Source: JAAZPG01 sp012797375 (lineage in GTDB: Bacteria; Acidobacteriota; Aminicenantia; Aminicenantales; UBA4085). Taken from it: 26,632 nucleotides of DNA. Shown in pieces: positions 15,637-24,734 of this stretch (positions are counted from its first letter, which is position 1; each line of letters starts with the position of its first letter). The DNA is taken from assembly GCA_937868205.1 (NCBI GenBank), contig CALMMC010000102.1:1-26632 (forward strand), given 5' to 3'. Both the position numbers and the translations under genes were made by a program. The notes beneath the pieces were generated by a model, which worked only from the letters and a program-made list of their open reading frames with translations, did no database searches and was not told the origin of the DNA.

Positions 15637-15663
15637 TTTATTTAGAGGGAGGCGGAACGGTTG

Positions 15664-16440
15664 ATGAGAAGAAATTCCGCTCGCAACCGCGGCAAGGTTC
15701 TCGTTCTTATCGGCAAACGGGACAAGCCGGATTTCATCAATAGACTCATCCCCTTTCCCGCCTCGTTGAGAGTCGTGGAATCCAGAAATCGCTTCCCGTC
15801 TCAAAGCGGTTTTTCGCTTGTCTTTCATGTTTGTGATTATTCTTGTTTGACGCGGAATTGTCTTCGTTCTTTTATTTCTCTTCAGAGGTTGAACACCCCC
15901 ATTGTCGTCCTGAGGCCGGCGATTTTTTCGAAAGCCGCGGGCTTTTCGAAAGGTTTTTTTCTCACGTTCTTCGACGACAGCGTCTTGTCACCCCGGCAGC
16001 GGGAGATGAAGGAAACCTGCGAAAGATCGCGTTATTATGGATGGGGCCAAGGGCGGCTTCATCCCTCGGATCCTCTCCATAAAGTCCTGCTCATTCAGAA
16101 AGACGTCGTCGAGAATCCATGGCGGAATCATGATCTTGCCGGCATTTCCAAGCTCATTCATCGAAGTCCGTCTTGGACCTCATCAACATTCAAAGAGTTG
16201 ACCGGCGTCTCTTTATGCCGTTTTGTCATCAATAATCGCTTTTGTTATTCCTTGTGGAAAATTCTTTCGTCGGACAAGTCAATAAAAGAAATCGCGCTCG
16301 ACCTCGGCTACCGCCCCCTTTCCTTCAGCGGCCGTTTTCGTTCCCAGTTTGGGATCAGGCCGTCGCGGGTGATAAATAAATACGCCTATCTATCACGGGG
16401 GGGATCTTCCTCAATTAAAAACATGCAAATAAAAAAATAA
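15664..16440 (+). CDS. AraC-family regulator with degenerate receiver-like N-terminus
   Basis: A 258-aa protein. The C-terminal 85 residues form a two-helix-turn-helix AraC DNA-binding domain: STFKELTGVSLCRFVINNRF, then SIKEIALDLGYRPLSFSGRF and RSQFGIRPSRV. The N-terminal about 110 residues have the rhythm of a response-regulator receiver (KVLVLIGKRD; FSLVFHVCDYSC; LNTPIVVLRPAIF), but the acidic pair after strand 1 is missing, so phosphorylation is doubtful. GGGAGG lies 11 nt before the ATG and 8 nt before an in-frame TTG at 15661, which is an equally good start. It is the first gene of the low-GC island, probably regulating the Cys-rich and propeller genes downstream. Codon usage is AT-richer than in the flanking genes. 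Confidence 0.75.
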   Translation: MRRNSARNRGKVLVLIGKRDKPDFINRLIPFPASLRVVESRNRFPSQSGFSLVFHVCDYSCLTRNCLRSFISLQRLNTPIVVLRPAIFSKAAGFSKGFFLTFFDDSVLSPRQREMKETCERSRYYGWGQGRLHPSDPLHKVLLIQKDVVENPWRNHDLAGISKLIHRSPSWTSSTFKELTGVSLCRFVINNRFCYSLWKILSSDKSIKEIALDLGYRPLSFSGRFRSQFGIRPSRVINKYAYLSRGGSSSIKNMQIKK

Positions 16441-16502
16441 TCGATCATATTATCTTTTTTATCGGCTTATTTCCCTTGAGAAATCGGATGATTTGCTTAT
16501 AT

Positions 16503-16769
16503 ATGAATATACAGGTGAAAAATGGAAATGGGGAGACATCTTGTGCAAATACTTACGGCGTGGGTTATTGGTTCGCGCCCTGTAACACCTATGATTGGCG
16601 ATGTGAAAATTGCTGGCCTTGCAAAACGTCTTGTTTTTATCAAGCCGTTTATATCGTCTGTACGGACAACGAGGGGAATCAATGGTGGTTGCAGCGGTGC
16701 ATAACAGGGTTTTGCGACGGATATTCTCCGCTTTCGAATTATCAATTGAAGCAAGGAGACGGGAAATGA
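16503..16769 (+). CDS. Small Cys/Trp-rich protein of unknown function
   Basis: From the ATG at 16503 the product is 88 aa with nine cysteines (14, 27, 34, 37, 40, 44, 53, 66, 71) and five tryptophans. Its core WRCENCWPCKTSC has spacing C-x2-C-x2-C-x3-C. I recognise no family and see no classical signal peptide. Support for a real gene: the stop overlaps the ATG of the next gene (ATGA, 16766-16769), the composition is strongly non-random, and it sits between a regulator gene and secreted propeller genes. The start is uncertain: ATG 16488, TTG 16476 and GTG 16515 are also in frame and no strong ribosome site is seen. It could be a metal or Fe-S protein, a disulfide-rich protein, or a precursor peptide, by loose analogy with the small Cys-containing NVEALA peptides of Bacteroidetes that accompany propeller genes. 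Confidence 0.55.
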   Translation: MNIQVKNGNGETSCANTYGVGYWFAPCNTYDWRCENCWPCKTSCFYQAVYIVCTDNEGNQWWLQRCITGFCDGYSPLSNYQLKQGDGK

Positions 16770-17701
16770 AAAAACGATTTTTATTCGTTTCGTTTTTTCC
16801 GATGGTCCTTTGTTTCGCTCATTCCCAAAACTTGATTCTCGAACGAGAAATCGACCTCGGCTTCTTTCTCAAACCTCATCAGGCTCATCTCGTTTTCGCC
16901 GCCTCGGATTCCGCGGGAAACGTATTCATCACGCAGCGGGGAAACGACTCGTTCCTCAAACTCGATCGGGCGGGAAAGGTCGTTTTAAGAGCTCCCCGCC
17001 GGAATGAAGGAGAGATTATCAAGTTCGATATCGACGGCTACGGCAACTCTGTTTGCGTTTTTTCGGGAAGACTGGAAGAAGGCAAGTTCCGTCTTCCGTT
17101 GGCTTGGTACAACGGATCCACCGGGGAGAAGTTGAAGGAAATCAACCTGGGCGAACGATTCTCTTTTATCGCCCATCTGAGGATTCTCAGGCCGAGGGAT
17201 CTCATCTTGGTCAACGGCATCGCGAGTGAAGAAGGCTTTAGAAACGACTCTCTTCACCTCCTCGATTTCGACGGAAACCATGTGAATTCCTTTTCCCCCT
17301 TCGGGAATCAAGGATTGACAGTGGAGGCCATCCTCGAAAGAAACGGGGATTATTTCGCCTCTTCCCCGCAATTTGATTCGACGAACGGAATTGTTTTTCA
17401 AGCCTTGCCTGAAATGAAGCTGATCCGATATTTCGATTTGGCGGGAAACCGTTTGGGAGAAACGGATTGGGCCGAAAGAGATCATTTTTTACTGCACTCG
17501 GGAAATATCTGGTTTCAGGGCGCGGAGGGTTTCCGCGTGGTCGAGAAAAAAGGAAATCAATATGTTCCGACAACCGTTAATATCAAGGATGCCGATGGGG
17601 CCCGCGTTCCCTGGCATCCCGTCGCCGTCGATTCCTATGGAAATATCTATTTTCTCGGGGGGAAAGACCTGCAATCGCTGATCATCTACGCTTTGAAATA
17701 A
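16766..17701 (+). CDS. Exported 6-bladed beta-propeller protein (first copy)
   Basis: A 311-aa protein with signal peptide MKKRFLFVSFFPMVLCFAHS. The body shows NHL/6-bladed-propeller blade signatures: SDSAGNVFITQRGNDSFLK, LDRAGKVVLRA, FDIDGYGNSVCVFSG, LLDFDGNHVNSFSPFG and VDSYGNIYFLGG. Propellers of this class, common in Bacteroidetes and some Acidobacteriota, are exported or lipid-anchored and mostly of unknown ligand. The ATG at 16766 overlaps the stop of the Cys-rich gene and has AAGGAGA upstream inside that gene, so the two are translationally coupled. Low GC matches the island. The ligand is unknown; binding the adjacent Cys-rich protein is a hypothesis only. Confidence 0.75.
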   Translation: MKKRFLFVSFFPMVLCFAHSQNLILEREIDLGFFLKPHQAHLVFAASDSAGNVFITQRGNDSFLKLDRAGKVVLRAPRRNEGEIIKFDIDGYGNSVCVFSGRLEEGKFRLPLAWYNGSTGEKLKEINLGERFSFIAHLRILRPRDLILVNGIASEEGFRNDSLHLLDFDGNHVNSFSPFGNQGLTVEAILERNGDYFASSPQFDSTNGIVFQALPEMKLIRYFDLAGNRLGETDWAERDHFLLHSGNIWFQGAEGFRVVEKKGNQYVPTTVNIKDADGARVPWHPVAVDSYGNIYFLGGKDLQSLIIYALK

Positions 17702-17750
17702 GATTCGTTGATTGCTGGAGGCGCTACGACAAAAATTAATTAGAGTGCCC

Positions 17751-17779
17751 GGGGGAGCGGACATCAAGTCCGCTCCCCC
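17751..17779. repeat. Perfect 12-bp inverted repeat between the propeller genes
   Basis: GGGGGAGCGGAC (17751-17762) and GTCCGCTCCCCC (17768-17779) flank a 5-nt loop ATCAA. The hairpin is very stable and GC-rich inside AT-rich DNA. No T-tract follows on the plus strand, so it is not a typical terminator. It could lower expression of the second propeller gene, protect the 3' end of the upstream mRNA, or be a REP-like element. The rest of 17702-17807 shows only a GAGAG ribosome site before 17808. Confidence 0.85.
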
Positions 17780-17807
17780 ATCATCTCGTCACATGAGAGA
17801 GTGAACG

Positions 17808-18872
17808 ATGAAGAAAACGCTTATCATTTTATTATCTCCTCTCATGATCGCCGGCCCTTTCGTTTTCGGGCAAGATATTCGTCTCATCGATAAAATTCCC
17901 GTCTCTCAGCAAGATTGCTTGATAGAAGCGGATGATGGAATCGCGGTCCTGCCCAACGGTTCCTTTATCATCTGCGACACGCGGGCCGGCAATTTCAAAA
18001 TATTCGACAAAAACGGACGATTCGTCAAAATCTTCGGAAGACGGGGGAACGGACCGGATGAATTTTCTTACCCGACGATTTTTGATTATTCCGACAATAA
18101 GCTATTGATTTCGAATTCTGAGAAATATCGTATCCTTGTTTATCATGTCAATGAGGATCTCGAAATTAAATTAGGAGAGGAATTCTTCGGTTATTGCTGT
18201 GACGCCAGGATTTTCCCGGATCATTATTTATTTTCGGGGTCGAAAGCGGATCCCGCCGGCAAATGGTATGAAATCTATCTCTCCTATCCGCGACAAAAGA
18301 AACATTCGTTTTTATTGACGCTCCAGGATTTATTCAATATCTCTCCCAACGCGGGTCAGCCTCAATTGGCGGAAAAATCAAGCATGGGCGTTCGCTCGTA
18401 TTGTGATTCTCACGGAGATCAAGTCTATGCCGTATGGGAAGGGCTGTTAAGCGTCATACGGGTGGACACGAAGACGAATAAACAGTACCGGTTTGGGAAT
18501 AAAACGTCATTATATACGGCGCCGGTGGCATCAAAGGAACTGATTCAGGCAAAAAAAGAGCGGAATTTGAAAAAGCATTTTAAGATCCTTTTTAATTATT
18601 CCATAATTCGAAAATTATTTGTTACAGATCGTTATATCGGCATCGTGTATATGAATTATGACCGCGAAATCGATCTATTGAATCCCATCGTTCAACTATA
18701 TTCATTGGATGGGAATTTCATCATGGAGAAAAAGCTCGATGAAGTGACCTACCCTCATCGCCTGATGTCATTATATTACGGTAAAAAAACGAATGTCTTA
18801 TCCGCGCTGTCCCTGAAGATCGACGACCAAGCCGAATCTCATTATACGTTATTGAAATATCAAATTATTTAA
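17808..18872 (+). CDS. Exported 6-bladed beta-propeller protein (second copy)
   Basis: A 354-aa protein with signal peptide MKKTLIILLSPLMIAGPFVF (cleavage near FG-QD). The first blades are classical: DGIAVLPNGSFIICDTRAGN, FKIFDKNGRFVKIFG and GRRGNGPDEFSYP, the last matching the G-x-G-x-x-E-F motif between blades in 6-bladed propeller families. Later blades are more diverged (LYSLDGNFIMEKKLDEVTYP). It is longer than the upstream copy and not closely similar to it, so an old duplication or separate recruitment is likely. Low GC and AT-rich codons match the island. It is probably cotranscribed with the first copy across the 106-nt gap containing the hairpin. It ends about 140 nt before the convergent RNase P RNA gene. 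Confidence 0.8.
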   Translation: MKKTLIILLSPLMIAGPFVFGQDIRLIDKIPVSQQDCLIEADDGIAVLPNGSFIICDTRAGNFKIFDKNGRFVKIFGRRGNGPDEFSYPTIFDYSDNKLLISNSEKYRILVYHVNEDLEIKLGEEFFGYCCDARIFPDHYLFSGSKADPAGKWYEIYLSYPRQKKHSFLLTLQDLFNISPNAGQPQLAEKSSMGVRSYCDSHGDQVYAVWEGLLSVIRVDTKTNKQYRFGNKTSLYTAPVASKELIQAKKERNLKKHFKILFNYSIIRKLFVTDRYIGIVYMNYDREIDLLNPIVQLYSLDGNFIMEKKLDEVTYPHRLMSLYYGKKTNVLSALSLKIDDQAESHYTLLKYQII

Positions 18873-19295
18873 TGAGAAAATCGCCGGCGCGTGTGCCGTG
18901 ACGTTCACGATTTGAAATCGGAGAGACCACGGGAACGAAGACAAGCTAAGGGAAACGGTCATGTAGGGCAGAACTCACGGCCGTATTTTTTTACACGCCG
19001 GAGGCGTGTGAAAGACACGGCCGGAGCGGCCCATAAGCCGGATTCTGTTCCCGGCGCCGAAGCGCCGGGGACGGTCATTTTTCTCGCCCCGCGGTTGCCC
19101 GCGGGATCCAGCGGCCGACCCGCCCCCGGGACGGGCGATCCCATGGGGGGCACGTTTGGCCTTGCTCCGGGTGGGGTTTGCCCTGCCCCCGATGTCACCA
19201 CCGGGGCGGTGAGCTCTTACCTCGCCATTTCACCCTTGCCCTGGCGGGCGGTGTGTTTTCTGTGGCACTTTCCCTCCGGTCGCCCGGGGTCGTCG

Positions 19296-20750
<1,455 letters not shown>

Positions 20751-20859
20751 GCGTTTCGCCTCGATCTCAGGCCGATTTTAACACAGGAGCCTCCCTCTCC
20801 GGAAACGCGCCGGCGCCTCCTCTTGAAAGTCCCCTCTCTTCGGGCCCGCCCCGGCAGGA

Positions 20860-20887
20860 ATTTTACAAAAAACCCGTCCCTTGTAAA
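20860..20887 (-). promoter_or_regulatory. Candidate promoter of the response regulator gene, within an inverted repeat
   Basis: On the minus strand TTTACA (20882-20887), a 16-bp spacer and TAAAAT (20860-20865), each five of six to consensus. It coincides with the inverted repeat TTTTACAA (20861-20868) / TTGTAAAA (20881-20888), which could be an operator. The leader would be about 100 nt. The remainder of the 20751-21271 gap holds the large palindrome and the sigma-54 promoter listed separately; I see no gene in it. Confidence 0.45.
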
Positions 20888-21105
20888 AAATCTTCCCGGC
20901 CCCCTTTCGCCCCGGGCGCCGACGGCGGGCGGAAATTCTTTTTTCCCACTCCCCAAGCGCTCGAAAACCCTGCTTTCCGCGGATTCTGGAACCTCCCCGT
21001 TTCGATCCGCGGCTCCGTCCGCCGGCCAACCCGCCCGATTCGCGAGTCAAGACAACCGCCGTCTGATCCGCTGAAGATAAAAACGAAAAACGGGTTTAAT
21101 GAAAG

Positions 21106-21152
21106 GCGGATTTGAGAACGCCCGCCGCGGGGCCGGGCGTTCAACAATCCGC
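21106..21152. repeat. Large imperfect palindrome upstream of the sigma-54 promoter
   Basis: A 19-nt arm starting GCGGATT and ending AACGCCCG (21106-21124) is mirrored by CGGGCGTT...AATCCGC (21134-21152) with 16 of 19 positions pairing and a 9-nt centre. Its centre is about 85 bp upstream of the -24 element, roughly 110 bp from the expected start point, the normal range for an enhancer bound by an NtrC-type activator. There is no T-tract on either side, which argues against a terminator. Confidence 0.7.
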
Positions 21153-21211
21153 TCCTCCGGCGGGAAGGCGGCTTCGGCGGGCGAGACTTTGGAAGGATGA
21201 CAAGCCCCGGC

Positions 21212-21227
21212 TGGCACAAAGATTGCT
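21212..21227 (+). promoter_or_regulatory. Sigma-54 (-24/-12) promoter of the M16 peptidase operon
   Basis: TGGCACAAAGATTGCT matches the RpoN consensus TGGCAC-N5-TTGCW with GG at 21213-21214 and GC at 21225-21226, exactly ten bases apart. The start point would be near 21238, 34 nt before the ATG at 21272. The divergent gene encodes an NtrC-family activator with an intact GAFTGA loop, which strengthens the call. Confidence 0.87.
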
Positions 21228-21271
21228 TTTTCTCTCCGCAAGGAAAGGATAAAATAAACCCGAGCGGAGAC

Positions 21272-22663
21272 ATGATCGAAAGGAAGGCGGAACGGCGGCC
21301 GGCGGCCATCCAAGGGGCGGCCCTCCTCCTTCTGGCCGGCGCCGCGACGGTCCTGCTTTTCCCCCCGCTCGTCCGGCCGGCATCCTCCCCGCAAAAACAA
21401 TTCACCCTGGACAACGGCCTGCGCGTCTTCCTGCTCGAGCGGAATTCCGTTCCCCTGGTGAACATCGTCGCCGGAGTCAACGCGGGTTCCAAGGACGAAA
21501 CCGACGAAACGTCCGGCTTGATCCATCTGCTCGAGCACTACATCCTTTTCCGGGGAACGGACGTTCGTTCCGGAAGCGAGATCGCCCGGGATATCCGTAG
21601 CCGCGGAGCCGTCTTCAATGCCCACACCGGCCAGGACGCGGCGTTCTTCGACCTCACCCTGCCCGCCGAGCACTTCCTCTTCGGCCTGAAAAACCAGAAG
21701 GAAATCCTCTTCCGAATGAAAATCGAGGAAGACGGGCTGAACGCCGAAAAAGAAGTCATCGGCGAGGAGATCCGGCAGATCGAGGATGATCCGTTCCGCC
21801 TGGGCCAGGCGCTCGTCTTCCAAAATCTCCTGGCCGGCCATCCCTATGGACGGCCCATCTACGGCGACCCCGGATGCTTGGCCGATCTCACGGCCGGCGA
21901 TCTCGAGCGCTTCTACAAGAGGCTGTTCGTTCCCAACAACACCGTCTTGGCCATTGTCGGAAACCTGCCGGTCGACGAAATGGAAGCCCGCGTCCGGGAG
22001 GTCTTCGCCGACGTTCCCCGGGGGGAGGATCCTCCGCCTCCGCCGGAATTCGCCCGCCCTCCTTCGAAGACGGTTGAGATCGAGCGGGAGCTCGACATCA
22101 GCGAAGCTTACCTTTTCGTCGGCGTCCTCGGCCCTGATTACAACGACCCGGGACAGTACGCGGCCGACGTCCTCACCCAGATCCTCGGTCAGGGCATCCA
22201 CCCGATGATGACCGTCGCCCTCAAGAACAGCCGCCGGGCGGGAGTCAACTCGGCGCATTTAAGCTACATCGCCTTGAAGCGGGCCGGAGCTTTCGTGGCC
22301 TATATCACCCTGGAACCATCCAAGATCTCGGTCGCCAAGCGCGAGACGATCACCTTTCTGAAGGGAGTCCGCAGGGAGAATTTTTCCCCTCAGGATGTTC
22401 TGATCGAGGACCGGGCGGCCGCCTTCGATCTGCTGGAGAGCGCCAAGAATAAAATCCGCTTTCTCGGCCAGCAGGCTTGGGAAAGCGGTCTCGGCCTGGC
22501 GTCCTCGATGGCCGCCCATATGCTCCTCGCCGGCACGGAGTCGGAAATCGACTACCTGGAGAGGATCGCGGCCGTGACGTCGGGCGACCTCCGGAAGGCC
22601 GCCGGCGCGTCTTTCAACCGCGACGCCTTCGTCATCGTCTCCATCGTCCCCCGAAAGAAATGA
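21272..22663 (+). CDS. M16 family zinc peptidase, catalytic subunit
   Basis: A 463-aa protein with an N-terminal hydrophobic export segment (about 14-38) and an M16 peptidase fold. The inverted zinc motif HxxEH is intact as HLLEH (85-89), and the third zinc ligand lies about 76 residues on in EVIGEEIRQIEDDP (E165 or E166). The N-terminal beta-strand LDNGLRVFLLERNSVPLVNI and the second-domain segment YKRLFVPNNTVLAIVGNL are family landmarks. M16 enzymes degrade or process peptides in a clam-like chamber. It was started at ATG 21272 because that ATG follows the sigma-54 promoter and a CGGAGA site. The stop overlaps the next gene (ATGA), which encodes a zinc-less partner, so the product is probably a periplasmic heterodimer. 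Confidence 0.92.
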   Translation: MIERKAERRPAAIQGAALLLLAGAATVLLFPPLVRPASSPQKQFTLDNGLRVFLLERNSVPLVNIVAGVNAGSKDETDETSGLIHLLEHYILFRGTDVRSGSEIARDIRSRGAVFNAHTGQDAAFFDLTLPAEHFLFGLKNQKEILFRMKIEEDGLNAEKEVIGEEIRQIEDDPFRLGQALVFQNLLAGHPYGRPIYGDPGCLADLTAGDLERFYKRLFVPNNTVLAIVGNLPVDEMEARVREVFADVPRGEDPPPPPEFARPPSKTVEIERELDISEAYLFVGVLGPDYNDPGQYAADVLTQILGQGIHPMMTVALKNSRRAGVNSAHLSYIALKRAGAFVAYITLEPSKISVAKRETITFLKGVRRENFSPQDVLIEDRAAAFDLLESAKNKIRFLGQQAWESGLGLASSMAAHMLLAGTESEIDYLERIAAVTSGDLRKAAGASFNRDAFVIVSIVPRKK

Positions 22664-24009
22664 AATCCTTCCCAAGGCGCGCATCCTCCGGCCGGCGGCC
22701 CGCCCGCCCCTGGTTCCGGTTTCCGGCAGCCGCCCTCCTCGCCGCCCTCGGCGGATTCGCCGCCGGGCCCGCATTCGCCGGAGCGCAGGCTCCCATCCTG
22801 AAGAAGGTTCTGCCCAACGGCCTCACGGTCATCACCCAGACGGACGCCTCCTCGGCGATCACGGTCGTCGAAATCGTCATCGGCGGCGGGGCTTCAGCCG
22901 AACCCGGCGGCCGGGCTGGAATCGCCCATCTCACCGCCCGGCTGTCCGTCAACATCCCCGACGAGACGACCAGCCGCGACTTCACGGTGAAAGCCCTCAA
23001 GAGCGGGATGGGCGCGCGCGACGACGACGCCGTCATCCACCTGGAATTTCTAACGGAGTTCGCCGAGCCGATGCTGGCGACGATCTCTAAGATTTTCAAC
23101 CGGCCGATCTTTTCGGACATCCGGATGAACCGGCTCGTCGAATCGATGGAGCACCAGCGCCGCATTCAGATCGACGACGCCCGGTACGAATCCCACCTCG
23201 TCCAGCGGGAGACATTCTTCGGCGATTCCGCCTATGCCGGCGAGACGCTCGGGACGGAGGAATCGCTCCGAGCCTTGAGAGTCCGGGACGCTCGGGATTT
23301 CTACGAGCGGCTGTTCGTCGCCGGCAACATCACCATTGTCGCCGTCTCCGACCTGGCGCCCGACGCCCTCGGCGCTTTGATCGAGCGCCATTTCGCCTCC
23401 CTCCGCCCGGGAGCCCCGCCGCCCCCCCCGGCCGCTCTCGTCCTCAAGGATCCCCCCTACCCGCCGAGGATCGTCATAAAAAAGCAACAACAGAGCGTCG
23501 TCTCCTGCGGCTTTATCCTGCCGTCGATGAGCCGCCGGGACTACGTCCGGATCTCCCTCATTGAAAACGCCCTCGGCCGGGGCGTCGGCTCGCGCCTGTG
23601 GACGCTGCGGGTCGATCAAAAGCTGGCCTACAACGTCTTTGCCCAAGCCTTCTTTTTCCGGAGGGCGGGGCTGTTCGAAGCTTACCTCGAGACGGACGCC
23701 CCAAAAACCGCCTCGGCCCGGGAAGCCCTGGCCGAGGTTCTCCGGGACTTCCAGGAGCGCGGCTTAACCGCCGAGGAGCTGGAAGCCGGCCGGGCCATTC
23801 TGTGGTCCGGCTTCCTCCGGGCCAACGAGACCAAGGCAGCCCGGGCGACGACCCTGGGCTGGTATGAATCGATGGGACTGGGAGCGGATTTTTTCGCTCA
23901 TTTCCGCGATGAGCTCTATTCCCTGACCCTGGATGAGGTCAACGCCGAGATCCGTCGGCTCATGGATCCGGCCCGGGCCTCCTGGGTCACGGTCGGTCCC
24001 GAACAATAA
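22660..24009 (+). CDS. M16 family peptidase-like subunit lacking the zinc motif
   Basis: A 449-aa protein with a long n-region and hydrophobic signal segment ending near PAFAGAQA (about 22-43). The fold is M16: VLPNGLTVITQTDASSAITV (50-69), FYERLFVAGNITIVAVSDL and a C-terminal domain with GRGVGSRLWTLRVDQKLAYNV. Where catalytic members have HxxEH, this one has HLTAR (90-94), so zinc and the catalytic Glu are lost. The R/Y substrate-binding pair of the C-terminal domain seems retained (GSRLW, LAYNV). This is the pattern of two-chain M16 peptidases such as mitochondrial processing peptidase, where one chain is catalytic. It overlaps the upstream gene by ATGA, giving equal synthesis, and shares its sigma-54 promoter. 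Confidence 0.9.
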   Translation: MKSFPRRASSGRRPARPWFRFPAAALLAALGGFAAGPAFAGAQAPILKKVLPNGLTVITQTDASSAITVVEIVIGGGASAEPGGRAGIAHLTARLSVNIPDETTSRDFTVKALKSGMGARDDDAVIHLEFLTEFAEPMLATISKIFNRPIFSDIRMNRLVESMEHQRRIQIDDARYESHLVQRETFFGDSAYAGETLGTEESLRALRVRDARDFYERLFVAGNITIVAVSDLAPDALGALIERHFASLRPGAPPPPPAALVLKDPPYPPRIVIKKQQQSVVSCGFILPSMSRRDYVRISLIENALGRGVGSRLWTLRVDQKLAYNVFAQAFFFRRAGLFEAYLETDAPKTASAREALAEVLRDFQERGLTAEELEAGRAILWSGFLRANETKAARATTLGWYESMGLGADFFAHFRDELYSLTLDEVNAEIRRLMDPARASWVTVGPEQ

Positions 24010-24077
24010 TCAGGGGATGCATCCCCTATTGACGCCAGCGAAGGATCGGCGGATACTTGCGGAAAGGGAGGCCAGCC

Positions 24078-24659
24078 ATGAACATCGCGATTTGCGGGCT
24101 TGATTGTTCCGTTTGCCCGGCTTACGTCGTCCACCAAACGGGGGACGCGGCGCTTCGGGAGAAAACGGCCGAAGAGTGGAAGAAGCAATACGGCGCGGAG
24201 ATCACTCCGGAGATGGTGGATTGCGCGGGCTGCACCGTCTTGGAGGGGCCGCACATCGGCTACTGCTTCGAGTGCGAAATCCGGAAATGCGGCTTGGAAA
24301 AGAACGTCGCGAATTGCGCCCTGTGCGACCTCTATCCCTGTGGCGTCGTCTCCGCCTTCATCGACAAGGTCCCGCCGGCCAAGGCGAACCTTGAAAAAAT
24401 CCGGGCCGAGGCTGGAGCCGTGCCTTCGGCCAAGACCGGAGTCGCGGCCAAGCCCCGGGGAAAGATCAAACCCAAAGCGAAACCCAAGGGGAAAGCCAAG
24501 GCGAAACCTAAGGTCAAGCCGAAGCCAAGGGTCAAACCCAAAGCCGCGGCCAAAGCCAAGGCCATGGCGAAGCCCAAAGCGGCCAAAAAGCCGATGAAAA
24601 AGGTCAAGCCCAAAGCCAAGGTTAAAGCCAAGGCGAAATCCAAAACCAAAAAGCGCTGA
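24078..24659 (+). CDS. Cys-rich DUF3795-like protein with lysine-rich tail
   Basis: A 193-aa protein in two parts. Residues 1-100 form a Cys-rich domain of the DUF3795 type, starting MNIAICGLDCSVCPAYVV with C6, C10, C13, then C49, C52, C63, C66, C71, C80, C83 and C88, suitable for zinc or Fe-S binding. Residues about 125-193 are low-complexity Lys/Ala/Pro (KPKAKPKGKAKAKPKVKPK and similar) like histone H1 tails, predicting nucleic-acid binding or disorder. Function unknown. The ATG at 24078 has GGGAGG seven bases upstream; an earlier in-frame TTG at 24057 is less likely. It lies 68 nt past the M16 pair and may or may not be cotranscribed. The tail is built of near-repeated AAG/GCC/AAA codons prone to length change. 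Confidence 0.8.
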   Translation: MNIAICGLDCSVCPAYVVHQTGDAALREKTAEEWKKQYGAEITPEMVDCAGCTVLEGPHIGYCFECEIRKCGLEKNVANCALCDLYPCGVVSAFIDKVPPAKANLEKIRAEAGAVPSAKTGVAAKPRGKIKPKAKPKGKAKAKPKVKPKPRVKPKAAAKAKAMAKPKAAKKPMKKVKPKAKVKAKAKSKTKKR

Positions 24660-24734
24660 ACGGCGGCCTTTTTCCTGATCTCCGTCTCTACCGAGACACC
24701 GTCGCGCCGGGCCTCGATGTCCAAGCCGAGGGCG

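Noticed and set aside
18993..19009. Hairpin ACACGCC-GGA-GGCGTGT next to a T-run, suggesting a terminator for rnpB or the propeller gene
   Set aside because: The T-run is on the wrong side for plus-strand transcription, and on the minus strand the hairpin is followed by A, not U.
24332..24734. Continuation of the minus-strand frame from 24991 through the DUF3795 gene
   Set aside because: It is antisense to the lysine-rich tail and gives only repetitive Leu/Ala; only the part right of about 24735 resembles a transposase.
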